Origin: Polaromonas sp.
GTDB taxonomy: Bacteria; Pseudomonadota; Gammaproteobacteria; Burkholderiales; Burkholderiaceae_C
Length of the DNA: 64,000 bases
NCBI RefSeq assembly: GCF_030689685.1
Contig: NZ_JAUYEY010000046.1
Coordinates: 50,040 to 114,039, forward strand
Reading direction: 5' to 3'
In this document: piece after piece, positions 33,668-42,089 of the stretch
Numbering within the stretch: position 1 is the stretch's first letter
How the letters are laid out: every line of letters starts with the position of its first letter
Translations under genes and position numbers: made by a program
Notes under the pieces: generated by a model
The model's database searches: none
What the model was told of the DNA's origin: nothing
The model's input: the letters and a program-made list of their open reading frames with translations, nothing else

Positions 33668-34099
33668 TCAGGAGATGGGTGGTTTTTGGCCTTGTGCCGA
33701 GTCGGCACTGGCGAAGCGAGCCACCGGCGAATGCGGTGGCGGGAGCGGCATTAGAACCGGGGCAGCGGCGTCTGCTGCGGGTGACAGCGCCACGGTGTGG
33801 CAGGCCTGGCAGGCAGGGCAGACCTCACAGTGGGCGCCGCTTACTGGGGCGGGACTGTCGCTCCTCTCATGGCCTGCACAATCCGGGGCATCAGCATCAG
33901 CAACAGCAACAGCCGCTGGCGCTGCAGATTTATGGCCAAAATGACCGTCAGCCCATACCGGTTGGGCGTAGTCAGCTATGATTTTAGTAGCAGACAGCAG
34001 TGCGGGGCGACTCGACGCCATCTCGGTCGCCATCACGTCGCCGACCCACCCGCGTATCGGCAGCAGGGCGATCACGAGGGCGAGGACAAGATGGCGCAT
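33668..34099 (-). CDS. Exported Cys-rich small protein with embedded repeat
   Basis: A 143-residue protein: signal peptide (MRHLVLALVIALLPIRGWVG), then a segment encoded by interspersed repeat copy E (ATKIIADYAQPVWADGHFG), an Ala/Asp-rich part, and a Cys cluster HCEVCPACQACHT. The Cys motif could bind a soft metal. The start at 34099 is chosen over the upstream ATG at 34162 because the signal peptide begins there. It follows the small periplasmic protein gene at 34163. Function unknown. Confidence 0.6.
   Translation of the reverse strand: MRHLVLALVIALLPIRGWVGDVMATEMASSRPALLSATKIIADYAQPVWADGHFGHKSAAPAAVAVADADAPDCAGHERSDSPAPVSGAHCEVCPACQACHTVALSPAADAAAPVLMPLPPPHSPVARFASADSAQGQKPPIS
33937..33991 (+). 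repeat. Interspersed repeat, copy E (inside an exported-protein gene)
   Basis: Left block CAGCCCATACCGG and right block GTCAGCTATGATTTTAGTAGC match the other four copies. On the minus strand it encodes ATKIIADYAQPVWADGHFG, in the same frame and orientation as AIKLIATYTLLTWATATF from copy B. Confidence 0.72.
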
Positions 34100-34162
34100 C
34101 AGACAATGATAAACGGCGGTGCCGAATAGTTCCAACAGTTTTACAGTTTCAAGCCACGGCAC

Positions 34163-34540
34163 TTACTTTATTTGAAACCGTGCCGTGGCCGCTGGCTTGC
34201 CCGCCAGCGTCACGACCGCGATGCCTTTGGTGCCTTTGGCGACCTTGAACACGCCTTTGGCTTCGAGCCGGTCGCCGGTGGGCAACAACTCGGCCTCGGT
34301 TTTTTCCGTGCCGTTGAGCAATGTCACCCTGGCTTTCGCGCCGTCAAGCTTCATGGGCTTGCCGTGGTCGCTGATGTAAATCTGCAGCGTGTCGGGCTTG
34401 GCGACGATTTCCAGGTCCCCGGCTTGGGATTCCACGACCACGCCGCCGAATTTGGGGTCATGGCCATGGCCACCAGCGGCCATGACAGAGGCGCCGGATA
34501 CAGCGAGCGCGGCAGCAAGGAGGAGCTTGTTGAATTTCAT
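34163..34540 (-). CDS. Small periplasmic protein related to the adaptor's N-terminal domain
   Basis: A 125-residue exported protein: signal peptide (LLLAAALAVSGASVMA), a His segment (GGHGHDPKFGG), then a beta-rich domain (GDLEIVAKPDTLQIYISDHG; ARVTLLNGTEKTEAELLPTG). This resembles residues ~45-130 of the adaptor at 37709-39388 (LFELVGVVDKGEMKIYLDRY). It is the gene after the RND pump. A metal-binding accessory of the efflux complex is a reasonable inference; no experimentally defined family is recalled. Confidence 0.7.
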   Translation of the reverse strand: MKFNKLLLAAALAVSGASVMAAGGHGHDPKFGGVVVESQAGDLEIVAKPDTLQIYISDHGKPMKLDGAKARVTLLNGTEKTEAELLPTGDRLEAKGVFKVAKGTKGIAVVTLAGKPAATARFQIK

Positions 34541-34577
34541 GGGGACAACCTTCAGTAAAGTTAAAGAGCGGGAAAAA

Positions 34578-37500
34578 TTAAAACGATTCAGTTCCAGAAT
34601 CGGCCACCAGCGCCTCAATCGGCTTGCGGCCAAACAGCGCCACCATGGCGGGTGTCAAAAACGAGTCGAGCAAGGTCGAGGTAATCAGGCCCGAAAAAAT
34701 CACCACCGCGACGGGGTGCAGGATCTCGGTGCCTGGCATGTCGGCCTCGAACAGCAGTGGCGCCAGCGCCAGCGCTGCCACCAGCGCGGTCATCAGCACC
34801 GGGGTGAGCCGCTCCTGTGAGCCGCGCAGCAACATGGCATTACCGAAGTTTTCGCCTTCAAACGCGCACAGGTTGATGTAGTGCGACACTTTCAGAATTC
34901 CATTGCGGATCGCAATGCCGGCCAGCGTGATAAAACCCACCAGCGCCGCCACCGACAGCGGCTGGCCGGACAACCACAAGCCCACCACCGCGCCGACCAA
35001 AGCCAGCGGAATGTTGGCCATGATGATGGCGGCCAGCACACCGGAGCGGTAGCGCGAGTAAAGAATTAAAAAGATCATCGCCACCGAGGCCAGCGACAGC
35101 AGGCCAATCAGGCGGGAGGCGTCTTCCTGCGCCTGGAACTGCCCGCCTATTGTGATGAAGTAGCCCTCGGGCAAGGCCGTGCCAGCAATTGCCGCCCGCA
35201 TGTCGGCCACCACTTCGCTGAGCGCCCGGCCCTGGGTATTGGCTGACAACACAAGGCGCCTGCGCCCGTCGTCGCGGCTGACCTGGTTCGGGCCATCGCC
35301 TTCTTCCACGCTGGCCAGTTGGCTCAGCGGCACGCGCCCACCGGGTGTGTCTATCATCAGGTTGCGCAGGCCCTCCATACCGCGCGAGGTCTCGGGCAGG
35401 CGCAGCACCAGGTTGAAGCGGCGGCTGCCTTCCACGACCTGCGTCACCTTCTCACCGTCAATCAGCACCTGCAGCTCCTGCAGCAGCTTGGCGGGCGGCA
35501 GGCCCAGGCCGAGAGCGCGGTCATAGTCCACCTGAATTCTGATTTGTGGTGTCAGCACCTGTTTCTCGACCTCCAGATCGACCACGCCATTGATGCGGGC
35601 AAGCTTTTGCCGCAGCGCTTCCGCCTGCGTGCGCAGGGTGTCCAGGTCGTCGCCAAAAATCTTGATGGCGATCTGCGAACGCACGCCCGACAACATGTGG
35701 TCGATACGGTGGCTGATGGGCTGGCCGATGCCGATGGCCGCGGGCAGGGTGGCGACGCGGCTGCGGATGTCGGCGCAGATCGCTTCCATGCTGCGCTCGC
35801 TGCGTTTGAGTTTCAGGTCCAGCTCCGACACATGCACGCCCTCGGCATGTTCATCGAGCTCGGCCCGGCCCGAGCGGCGGCCCACATGCTCGACCTCGGG
35901 TACACCGGCCAGTGCCTTTTCAGCAATCGTGCCAATGCGGACCGATTCGGTCAGCGTGGTGCCGGGGTTCAGGCGCAGGCCGACCAGCGCCACACCTTCG
36001 TTGAACGGGGGCAAAAAGGTGGTGGGGAAAAACGGCACGGCCGCCATGGCCAGCACGGCCGCCGCAGCGCCGGCCAGTACCCAGGCGCGCGGCGCCTGCA
36101 GCACCCGGTTGAGGGCGTTAGCGTAGCGAGTCTTGACCCATGTCTGCACCGTGGTATCGCCGTGCTCCAGGCCCTTGATTTTCGGTAACAGGTAATACGA
36201 CATCACCGGCGTCAGCGTGACCGACACCACCATGGACGCCAGCAGCGACACGATGTAGGCAATTGCCAGCGGCTGCATCAACCGGCCTTCAAGGCCAGGC
36301 AGGAAAAACAGCGGCAGCAACACCAGCACGATGATGATGGTGGCGATCAAAATGCCGGAGCGCACTTCCAGCGTCGCTTTGGCAATCAGCTCCAGTGGCC
36401 CCAGCCGCTGCCCTGGGTGGGCGGCGCGGTCCATCTTCAGGCGGCGCAAGACGTTCTCGACGCCGACCACCGCATCGTCCACCAGCCCGCCAATCGCAAT
36501 CGTGAGACCGCCCAGGGTCATGGTGTTGATCGACAGGTCGAAGTAACGGAACACCAGCACCGTGATCATCACCGACACCGGAATCGCGGTCAGCGAGATC
36601 AGCGTGGTGCGGATGTTGAGCAAGAAGAAGTACAGCACCACCGCCACCACAGCCGACGCTGCGAGCAGTTTGCCGCGCAAGGTGTCCACCGAGGTCTCGA
36701 TGAAGGTCGCCTGGCGCATGGTGACCTTGGGCTCGCCCATGCCCGGCGGCATGCCTTTTTTCAGCTCTTCGATGGCGGCCTCGACCTTTTCTGTCAGTGC
36801 CACGGTGTCGGCATCTGGTTGCTTCTGGATGCCCAGAATCACCGCCGGCTGGCCGTTCAGGCCGGCGTCACCGCGCTTGATGGCCGGCGCAAATGTGACC
36901 TTGGCCACCTGGTTGAGCTGGATCGGCTTGCCGTTTTGGAACGCCACCGGCAGGCGCTCCAGATCCTGCAGCCGCGTGGTGCGGCCGATGTTGCGGATCA
37001 GGTACTCGCGCGAATTGAGTTCAAGAAAACCACCGCTGGAGTTGCCGGAAAAACCCTTGAGCGCCGCTTCAATGCTTTCCAGGTCAATCTTCAGCGCCGC
37101 CATCAGCGCAGTGTCCGGCTGCACCTGGTACTGGCGCACCTCGCCGCCAATCGGCACCACCTGGGCCACGCCGGGAATAGTGAGCAGGCGCAGGCGCATC
37201 ACGAAGTCGGCGTATTCGCGCACCGCCATCGGGCTGATCTTGCTGGCGTCAATCGGCAAGGCCAGCAGCATGATCTCGCCCATGACCGAGCTGATGGGCC
37301 CCATGCCGACATGTTCCACGCCTTGCGGCAATTGCTCGCGCGCCAGTTGCAGGCGCTCGCCCACCATCTGGCGGGCGCGGTAGATGTCGGTTTTCCAGTC
37401 AAAGGTGACGTAGACGAAAGACAGGCCGACGCTGGAAATCGAGCGGATGCTTTCCACCCCCGGGATGCCGCCCATGGCAATTTCCAGCGGCACCGTGATC

Positions 37501-37691
37501 AATTGCTCGACTTCTTCGGGCGCCATGCCACCGGCCTCGGCCTGCAGCGTGACGGTAGGTTTGTTCAGGTCAGGAAACACGTCCACTGGCATTTTCACCA
37601 GCGTCAGTGCACCTACCAGCAGCAGCACCACCGACAGCACCACCACCATCAGGCGATTGGCGAGCGAGGTGTGTATGAGTTTTTCAAACAT
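34578..37691 (-). CDS. Heavy-metal RND efflux pump (CzcA/CusA family)
   Basis: A 1037-residue twelve-helix proton-driven pump. Typical opening LIHTSLANRLMVVVLSVVLL and PVDVFPDLNKPTVTLQAEAG, and a large duplicated periplasmic domain. The TM4 signature is AIGGLVDDAVVGVENVLRR, the VDD variant of heavy-metal RND proteins, in contrast to AIGTGMMVDGAIVMIEN in the pump at 47203-50328. The two pumps therefore probably differ in metal preference. It lies 17 bp downstream of the adaptor gene. Metal specificity cannot be fixed from sequence. Confidence 0.93.
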   Translation of the reverse strand: MFEKLIHTSLANRLMVVVLSVVLLLVGALTLVKMPVDVFPDLNKPTVTLQAEAGGMAPEEVEQLITVPLEIAMGGIPGVESIRSISSVGLSFVYVTFDWKTDIYRARQMVGERLQLAREQLPQGVEHVGMGPISSVMGEIMLLALPIDASKISPMAVREYADFVMRLRLLTIPGVAQVVPIGGEVRQYQVQPDTALMAALKIDLESIEAALKGFSGNSSGGFLELNSREYLIRNIGRTTRLQDLERLPVAFQNGKPIQLNQVAKVTFAPAIKRGDAGLNGQPAVILGIQKQPDADTVALTEKVEAAIEELKKGMPPGMGEPKVTMRQATFIETSVDTLRGKLLAASAVVAVVLYFFLLNIRTTLISLTAIPVSVMITVLVFRYFDLSINTMTLGGLTIAIGGLVDDAVVGVENVLRRLKMDRAAHPGQRLGPLELIAKATLEVRSGILIATIIIVLVLLPLFFLPGLEGRLMQPLAIAYIVSLLASMVVSVTLTPVMSYYLLPKIKGLEHGDTTVQTWVKTRYANALNRVLQAPRAWVLAGAAAAVLAMAAVPFFPTTFLPPFNEGVALVGLRLNPGTTLTESVRIGTIAEKALAGVPEVEHVGRRSGRAELDEHAEGVHVSELDLKLKRSERSMEAICADIRSRVATLPAAIGIGQPISHRIDHMLSGVRSQIAIKIFGDDLDTLRTQAEALRQKLARINGVVDLEVEKQVLTPQIRIQVDYDRALGLGLPPAKLLQELQVLIDGEKVTQVVEGSRRFNLVLRLPETSRGMEGLRNLMIDTPGGRVPLSQLASVEEGDGPNQVSRDDGRRRLVLSANTQGRALSEVVADMRAAIAGTALPEGYFITIGGQFQAQEDASRLIGLLSLASVAMIFLILYSRYRSGVLAAIIMANIPLALVGAVVGLWLSGQPLSVAALVGFITLAGIAIRNGILKVSHYINLCAFEGENFGNAMLLRGSQERLTPVLMTALVAALALAPLLFEADMPGTEILHPVAVVIFSGLITSTLLDSFLTPAMVALFGRKPIEALVADSGTESF

Positions 37692-37708
37692 GGTGTGTGG
37701 CCCTGTTC

Positions 37709-39388
37709 TCAGCGAACCTGGTTGAGCAGAGGCGCGCCTTGCGTCACCACCCGGTCACCGGCTTTCAAGCCATCGACAATCGCGACGGTGCTGCCGTCCA
37801 GCGGCAGCAGGCGCACGGTGCGCGGCTGGAAGACCTCCGCGCCCGTGTGTACCCACACCATGTCCTGGTTGCTGGGGTTTTTGACCACAGCGCCGTTGGG
37901 CACGGCAAAACCCTTGACCTGGCTTTTTGTCTGCACCGTCACCTTGACCGGCTGGTTGATGGCCAGGGGCAGGGCGTCTTTGCCAGGCAGCGTGCGAAAG
38001 ATCAGCGGAATCGCACCTTCACGCAGCGAGCGGCCGGCGCCGATGAACTGCAAGGGCACGCTGCTGCCCGGTGCCGAACTGGCGCTGGCCGAGGCAATGT
38101 TGGCCAGAAGACTGGCATCAAACGCGCTGGCTTCCACGCTCATGCGGGCCGGATCAACAATTTCAAACAGCACCTCACGTGCATCGACCACTTGACCGGC
38201 GACCACATTGGCCGCAGCGATAACACCCGATACCGGGGCCACCAGCGCCTCGGTCGCGGCCACGCTGCCGCTCACGGCGGCGGCGCGTTGCTGCAGGCTG
38301 ACCACGTCGGACTGCGCCGCTTCAATGTCTTTTTGCGGCACGGTGCCTTCAAGTTGCTGCAGCCGGGCGACGCGCCTGCGGGCCAGCTCCAGGCTGGCCT
38401 TGAGCTCGGCGCTTTGCGCCTGCTGATTGGCCCGCTCAATCGCACCGACGGATGCGCGCAGCACCGCCAGCACTTCGCCCTTGCGCACCGATTGGCCGAG
38501 TTGCGGCAGTCCGCGCGGCCCGGCTTCAATCCGTCCGGCTTGCGTGGGTTGCACTTTCCCGCCAGCATTGCTGTCGAGCACCACCCGGCCGGTCAACTCG
38601 ACGGTGGTGGGCAAGGAAGCTTCGGCAACGCTGAGGGTCCGTACCCCAAGCTGTCGCTGACTCGCCTTGGGCAAAAACACGCCGCCGTCGGCGAGCCGCT
38701 TGGGCGCGTTGCTGCCCGCAGCGGGCGCGCCTTCTTTACCACGGTCGTCGCCCGGGCCAGCCTGCGCTTCAAAAGTAGCTGTCGCACCCAGGGCCATGAC
38801 ACACGCGGCCATCAGGCCGGCCAGTCCCTGGCGCCGCCGCTTGCGCCACACCGCAGCGGCCAGCAGCAACAGCAGCGCGCCGACGCCCGCATAAGCTGCC
38901 CAACGCAGCCAGGGCTGGCTGGCGTCCAGGTGGTCGTCGTCGCTGTGCATGTCGCCAATGGTCAGGTCACCGGCCAGCAGGTCGCTGTCTTTGCCGCTTG
39001 CCACCACAAAACTCACCGACAAGGTGCCGGGTTTGTCCAGCACTTCATTTTTGAAGCTGTAGGTTCCGTCGGGCTGGGGCAGGGCGGTGCCCTTGGCGCT
39101 ACCGGCCTCGACCTCGATTTTGGCGTCGGTCACCGGCTCGTTGCTGGCGTAACGGTCCAGGTAGATTTTCATCTCACCCTTGTCCACCACACCAACCAGT
39201 TCAAACAGGTCCGAATGGCTGCTGACGCGTGGTGAGGCGCTGCCGCTGGCGGCAGCCGGCCCGTCGCCATGGTCATGGCCCCCGCCTGCCCAGGCGCTGC
39301 CCAGCAGGCCAAGCGCTATGAAAAACATAGCTGCCCACGCATATCGGATAAGGGCTAGAGGCATTATTTGCATATAAAAGAAGTTCAT
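37709..39388 (-). CDS. RND periplasmic adaptor with extra N-terminal domain
   Basis: A 559-residue adaptor, longer than the usual ~380-420. Order: repeat-encoded signal peptide (MQIMPLALIRYAWAAMFFIA), His motif GGGHDHGDG, a beta-rich domain (~45-135) like the protein at 34163-34540, and a transmembrane helix (YAGVGALLLLLAAAVWRKRR, ~175). A second hydrophobic stretch follows, then the HlyD/CzcB part (GRIEAGPRGLPQLGQSVRKG; ASAFDASLLANIA; INQPVKVTVQTKSQVKGFAV). The start overlaps the TolC stop (ATGA). ATGs at codons 6 and 9 are alternative starts. Confidence 0.88.
   Translation of the reverse strand: MNFFYMQIMPLALIRYAWAAMFFIALGLLGSAWAGGGHDHGDGPAAASGSASPRVSSHSDLFELVGVVDKGEMKIYLDRYASNEPVTDAKIEVEAGSAKGTALPQPDGTYSFKNEVLDKPGTLSVSFVVASGKDSDLLAGDLTIGDMHSDDDHLDASQPWLRWAAYAGVGALLLLLAAAVWRKRRRQGLAGLMAACVMALGATATFEAQAGPGDDRGKEGAPAAGSNAPKRLADGGVFLPKASQRQLGVRTLSVAEASLPTTVELTGRVVLDSNAGGKVQPTQAGRIEAGPRGLPQLGQSVRKGEVLAVLRASVGAIERANQQAQSAELKASLELARRRVARLQQLEGTVPQKDIEAAQSDVVSLQQRAAAVSGSVAATEALVAPVSGVIAAANVVAGQVVDAREVLFEIVDPARMSVEASAFDASLLANIASASASSAPGSSVPLQFIGAGRSLREGAIPLIFRTLPGKDALPLAINQPVKVTVQTKSQVKGFAVPNGAVVKNPSNQDMVWVHTGAEVFQPRTVRLLPLDGSTVAIVDGLKAGDRVVTQGAPLLNQVR
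39314..39370 (-). repeat. Interspersed repeat, copy D (encodes the adaptor's signal peptide)
   Basis: Read on the minus strand it has CTCTAGCCCTTATCCGATA on the left and GGGCAGCTATG plus TTTTTCATAGC on the right, matching the other copies. In this gene it is read in the opposite sense to copies B and E, and encodes PLALIRYAWAAMFFIA, the hydrophobic core of the signal peptide. Confidence 0.75.
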
Positions 39389-40686
39389 GGGAGCAATCCA
39401 AGGGCTTGGTTCAATTGGGAGATGGCGCGCTGCAGGCCCACACGGGCGCGTGCCAGGGAAAGATCGGCTTCAAACTTTTCGCTGTCGGCGCGCAGGCGCG
39501 TCGGCAGGTCGGCTTCGCCCAGGCGGTAGGCCTTGGCCACCAGGGCTTGCACCTCGGTGCTCAGGCGCGCGCGTTCGGCCATGCTGGCCTGCGTGCGGCG
39601 CGCCGCATCGAGTTCGGCAAGCGCCGACGCCAGTTCGTCGCGTGTCTGGCGCTGGACAGCATCCAGCTCGGCCTGCGCGGCATCAAGTTCTGCGCGTGCG
39701 GCCGCGATGCGTGGGGCATTGCGGTTGTCGGTGCCGAACGGGATTTTTATCGCCAGGCGCAAGTTGCTTTCACCGGCCGCACTAAAAGTCGCGCGTTCAC
39801 GCGTAACGCCCACACCAATGGCCATGGGATCACCTCGGTCGGTTTGGCTCAGTTCCAGTGTGGCCTGTGCGGCCTGAACGCGCGTTTGGGCCGCCTGCAG
39901 GGCCGGATGCTCCGGCTGGACGCTTGTATGGACGGGCGGCAGCACTTCTTCCAGCGCAGGCGCGTTGGCCAGCCCGGTCAGGGTCAACCACTGGTTCAGC
40001 TGGCGGGTCAAGGCCACGGCTGTCTGCTCACGTCCGGTGGCGGCCTGCTGGACCAGCGACTGCGCCTGCAAGCCGTCCACACGCGCGCTGTCGCCGGCTT
40101 TGACGCGGCGCTCCACATCCTGCGCCAGCGCCAGCGCTTCGCTGTGTTTGCGCGCAGCCAGCTCGCGCTCGGTACGCGCCACGGCCAGGCTGGCGGCCAG
40201 TTCGCGCACCTCGGCGGCGACCCTCAGGCGCGCTATCAGCAGTTGAGGCTCGAAAGCCAGGCGCTGCGCCGCGAGCTCGCGCTGGGTCGCACCGCGCACG
40301 CCGGGGCTCCAGATCGGCAACTCCAGCTCGGCTTCGTATTCACGAAAACCCCCGTTGTTGTTGAAACGGTCGCTGCGCTGCGCCAGCAGTGCGCTGGGTG
40401 AGCCATTGATCCAGGACGATGCCGCGCGTTCCCGTGCCTGCAATTGCGCGCGGCGGTTGTCGGCGCTGCGTGCCGCCGGGCTCAGGGCCCAGGCCGCGTC
40501 GAGTGCCTCGCGCAAGTTCGTGCCGCCCGTTGGTGGTGGGGCTTCGGCTAGGGATGGAGAGGAGGAGGGCGGTGGCGCCGTCTGCGCGCTGGCAAGCGTG
40601 AGGGCCGCCGGCAGCAAAAACGATGCGCAGGCAAGCCGCGACAACCGAAAAGAGGAAAGGTCAAGCAAGAGCGTTCTCCGAAGCAA
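39385..40686 (-). CDS. TolC-family outer-membrane protein (CzcC/CusC-like)
   Basis: A 433-residue outer-membrane efflux protein with signal peptide (LACASFLLPAALTLASA) and OEP-type helical repeats (EALDAAWALSPAARSADNRR; AELDAAQAELDAVQRQTRDE; YRLGEADLPTRLRADSEKFE). It should form the exit duct for the downstream adaptor and RND pump, to which it is translationally coupled (ATGA). Confidence 0.9.
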   Translation of the reverse strand: MLRRTLLLDLSSFRLSRLACASFLLPAALTLASAQTAPPPSSSPSLAEAPPPTGGTNLREALDAAWALSPAARSADNRRAQLQARERAASSWINGSPSALLAQRSDRFNNNGGFREYEAELELPIWSPGVRGATQRELAAQRLAFEPQLLIARLRVAAEVRELAASLAVARTERELAARKHSEALALAQDVERRVKAGDSARVDGLQAQSLVQQAATGREQTAVALTRQLNQWLTLTGLANAPALEEVLPPVHTSVQPEHPALQAAQTRVQAAQATLELSQTDRGDPMAIGVGVTRERATFSAAGESNLRLAIKIPFGTDNRNAPRIAAARAELDAAQAELDAVQRQTRDELASALAELDAARRTQASMAERARLSTEVQALVAKAYRLGEADLPTRLRADSEKFEADLSLARARVGLQRAISQLNQALGLLP

Positions 40687-40755
40687 ATCAAAACTTCGGC
40701 GAACCTTTGCACTCAGGCCACTGGAAAAAGAAAGACTTTTGAAGCGCCCGTCAGG

Positions 40756-41133
40756 TCAAAGGTTCACCACCGATGAGGTGGTGTGGACCCATTTGGGGCG
40801 CTCGATGCTGTTGGGCTGATCGCGGCCGGCCCAGGCTTGTGTGCTGGGCAGCGGGGCGCCAGCGAGCGCGTCGCTCAGACGAAAAGGTACGCTCGACAGC
40901 ATACCGGTTGCATTGCTATGGCCGCACTGGCTCAGGCTGCAGGTCTCGGCATGGCCGGGCTCATGCGCCGTGCCGGAGGGCTCTGTGCCCTCTTCACCGC
41001 CCAGCTCTGCCTCGAAGGCGTGGGCAGCGATGTGGCCCAGTTCCTGCGCGGCAGCGGTCGCTGCGTGGGCATGGGCGCCGCCTGACAGCAGCGCTAGCCA
41101 GACAATCATGAAGTGACAAATAAAGCGTTTCAC
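40756..41133 (-). CDS. CzcI-like periplasmic protein
   Basis: A 125-residue exported protein starting at a GTG (41131-41133): VKRFICHFMIVWLALLSGGA signal peptide, then a His/Glu-rich region (GHIAAHAFEAELGGEEG; EPGHAETCSLSQCGHS) and the ending DQPNSIERPKWVHTTS. The ERPKW ending and His/Cys content match CzcI, the small periplasmic protein preceding czcC; a paralogue is at 52940-53290. An ATG 8 codons later is an alternative start. It heads the operon at 34163-41133. Confidence 0.78.
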   Translation of the reverse strand: MKRFICHFMIVWLALLSGGAHAHAATAAAQELGHIAAHAFEAELGGEEGTEPSGTAHEPGHAETCSLSQCGHSNATGMLSSVPFRLSDALAGAPLPSTQAWAGRDQPNSIERPKWVHTTSSVVNL

Positions 41134-41204
41134 GGGCGATATGCTAACAGCCGGGAAAGTCCCCGCGCCGCGCAGGGAATGCATCAGGCCTGGCGAACCG
41201 CAGC

Positions 41205-41837
41205 TCATGCGTGTGCGTTCCAGCGTAACTCCTGCCGGGCCTGCCTGAATACCGACACTGCGCCGGCGATCGCCAGGCCGGCCATGGCTGCGGCCACGGC
41301 CAGGTCTGGCCAGGCGCTGCCAGTGCCGAACACCCCGAGCGCGGCCAGCATCACTGCGAGGTTGCCAACGGCGTCGTTGCGCGAGCACAGCCAGACGCTG
41401 CGCATGTTGGCGTCGCCTTCGCGGTAGGCATACAGCAAAGCCGCCACGCCAGCATTGGCCAGCAGTGCGAGCAGGCCGATTGCGCCCATGGTCAGGGCCT
41501 CGGGTGTGCCGCCGTGCATGGCCACCCACAGCGCGCGGCCCAGCACAAACACGCCGAAACCGAGCATGCTGGCGGCCTTGAGCAAGGCCGCGCGGGCGCG
41601 CCAGACCAGGCCCATAGACAACACCGCCAGCGTCACGGCGTAGTTGACGGCATCACCGAAAAAGTCGATGGCGTCGGCCAGTAACGAGACCGAGCCGGAC
41701 TGCACGCCGGCGCCAATCTCGATGCCGAACATGGCGAAGTTGACGATCAGCGCGATCCAAAGGATGCGTCGGTAACGCGGGCTGTTGGCCTGGGCGGCGC
41801 TGGCTTGGGGGTCGTGGTCGCAGCAGTGGGCGGACAT
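41205..41837 (-). CDS. Cation transporter of the CDF superfamily without C-terminal domain
   Basis: A 210-residue membrane protein with a Cys/His N-terminus (SAHCCDHDP) and six helices. Helix 2 has SLLADAIDFFGDAVNY and helix 5 CSRNDAVGNLAVMLAALGVF, the Asp ligands of cation diffusion facilitators. The usual cytoplasmic C-terminal domain is missing. RBS TGGAG precedes the ATG. The gene sits under a MerR-type promoter (41873-41903) nearly identical to that of cadA, suggesting induction by Cd/Zn/Pb through the CadR-like regulator. Confidence 0.85.
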   Translation of the reverse strand: MSAHCCDHDPQASAAQANSPRYRRILWIALIVNFAMFGIEIGAGVQSGSVSLLADAIDFFGDAVNYAVTLAVLSMGLVWRARAALLKAASMLGFGVFVLGRALWVAMHGGTPEALTMGAIGLLALLANAGVAALLYAYREGDANMRSVWLCSRNDAVGNLAVMLAALGVFGTGSAWPDLAVAAAMAGLAIAGAVSVFRQARQELRWNAHA

Positions 41838-41872
41838 TGAATTTCTCCAGAAATAATCAGCTTGATGGCATG

Positions 41873-41903
41873 ATTGGAAACTCTCAAGTCACTTCAAGGT
41901 CAA
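41873..41903 (-). promoter_or_regulatory. CadR-type operator/promoter, second copy
   Basis: On the minus strand: -35 TTGACC (41898-41903), 19-bp spacer with dyad CCTTGAAGTGACTTGAG, and -10 TCCAAT (41873-41878). It differs at one base from the copy at 55587-55617. It drives the cation transporter at 41205-41837. On the other side, where cadR would start, only a short degraded stretch remains. Confidence 0.8.
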
Positions 41904-41965
41904 GCGAAGCTTGCGGCATGCCTGTCTGCGGCGCGGGGCCTGAGCCCTCGAATTTTCTGTAACTT

Positions 41966-42005
41966 ATTGAGCGTTTCAAAATTTGTGACAGTCGAAACGC
42001 TCAAT
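41966..42005. repeat. Inverted repeat with perfect 12-bp arms
   Basis: Arms ATTGAGCGTTTC (41966-41977) and GAAACGCTCAAT (41994-42005) with a 16-base centre. It lies in the non-coding stretch between the CadR-type promoter and lspA. No T-run follows. It could be a recombination or protein-binding site. Confidence 0.55.
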
Positions 42006-42007
42006 CC

Positions 42008-42040
42008 CTCACCCCGACCCTCCCGAAGGGCGAGGGTGAG
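42008..42040. repeat. REP-like GC-rich inverted repeat
   Basis: Outer arms CTCACCC (42008-42014) and GGGTGAG (42034-42040) enclose a further imperfect stem with a GAA tip. The CCCTCACCCCGACCCTC theme is common in intergenic repeats of many proteobacteria. It lies immediately after the 12-bp-arm repeat and 50 bp before lspA. Confidence 0.5.
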
Positions 42041-42089
42041 AGCAATCCAAATCACTGTCGTGTATTTGAATAAATTAATGAATTAAAAA

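Noticed and set aside
36417..39235. Long plus-strand frames opposite the RND pump and adaptor genes
   Set aside because: They are antisense shadows; the minus-strand products carry clear pump and adaptor signatures over their whole length.
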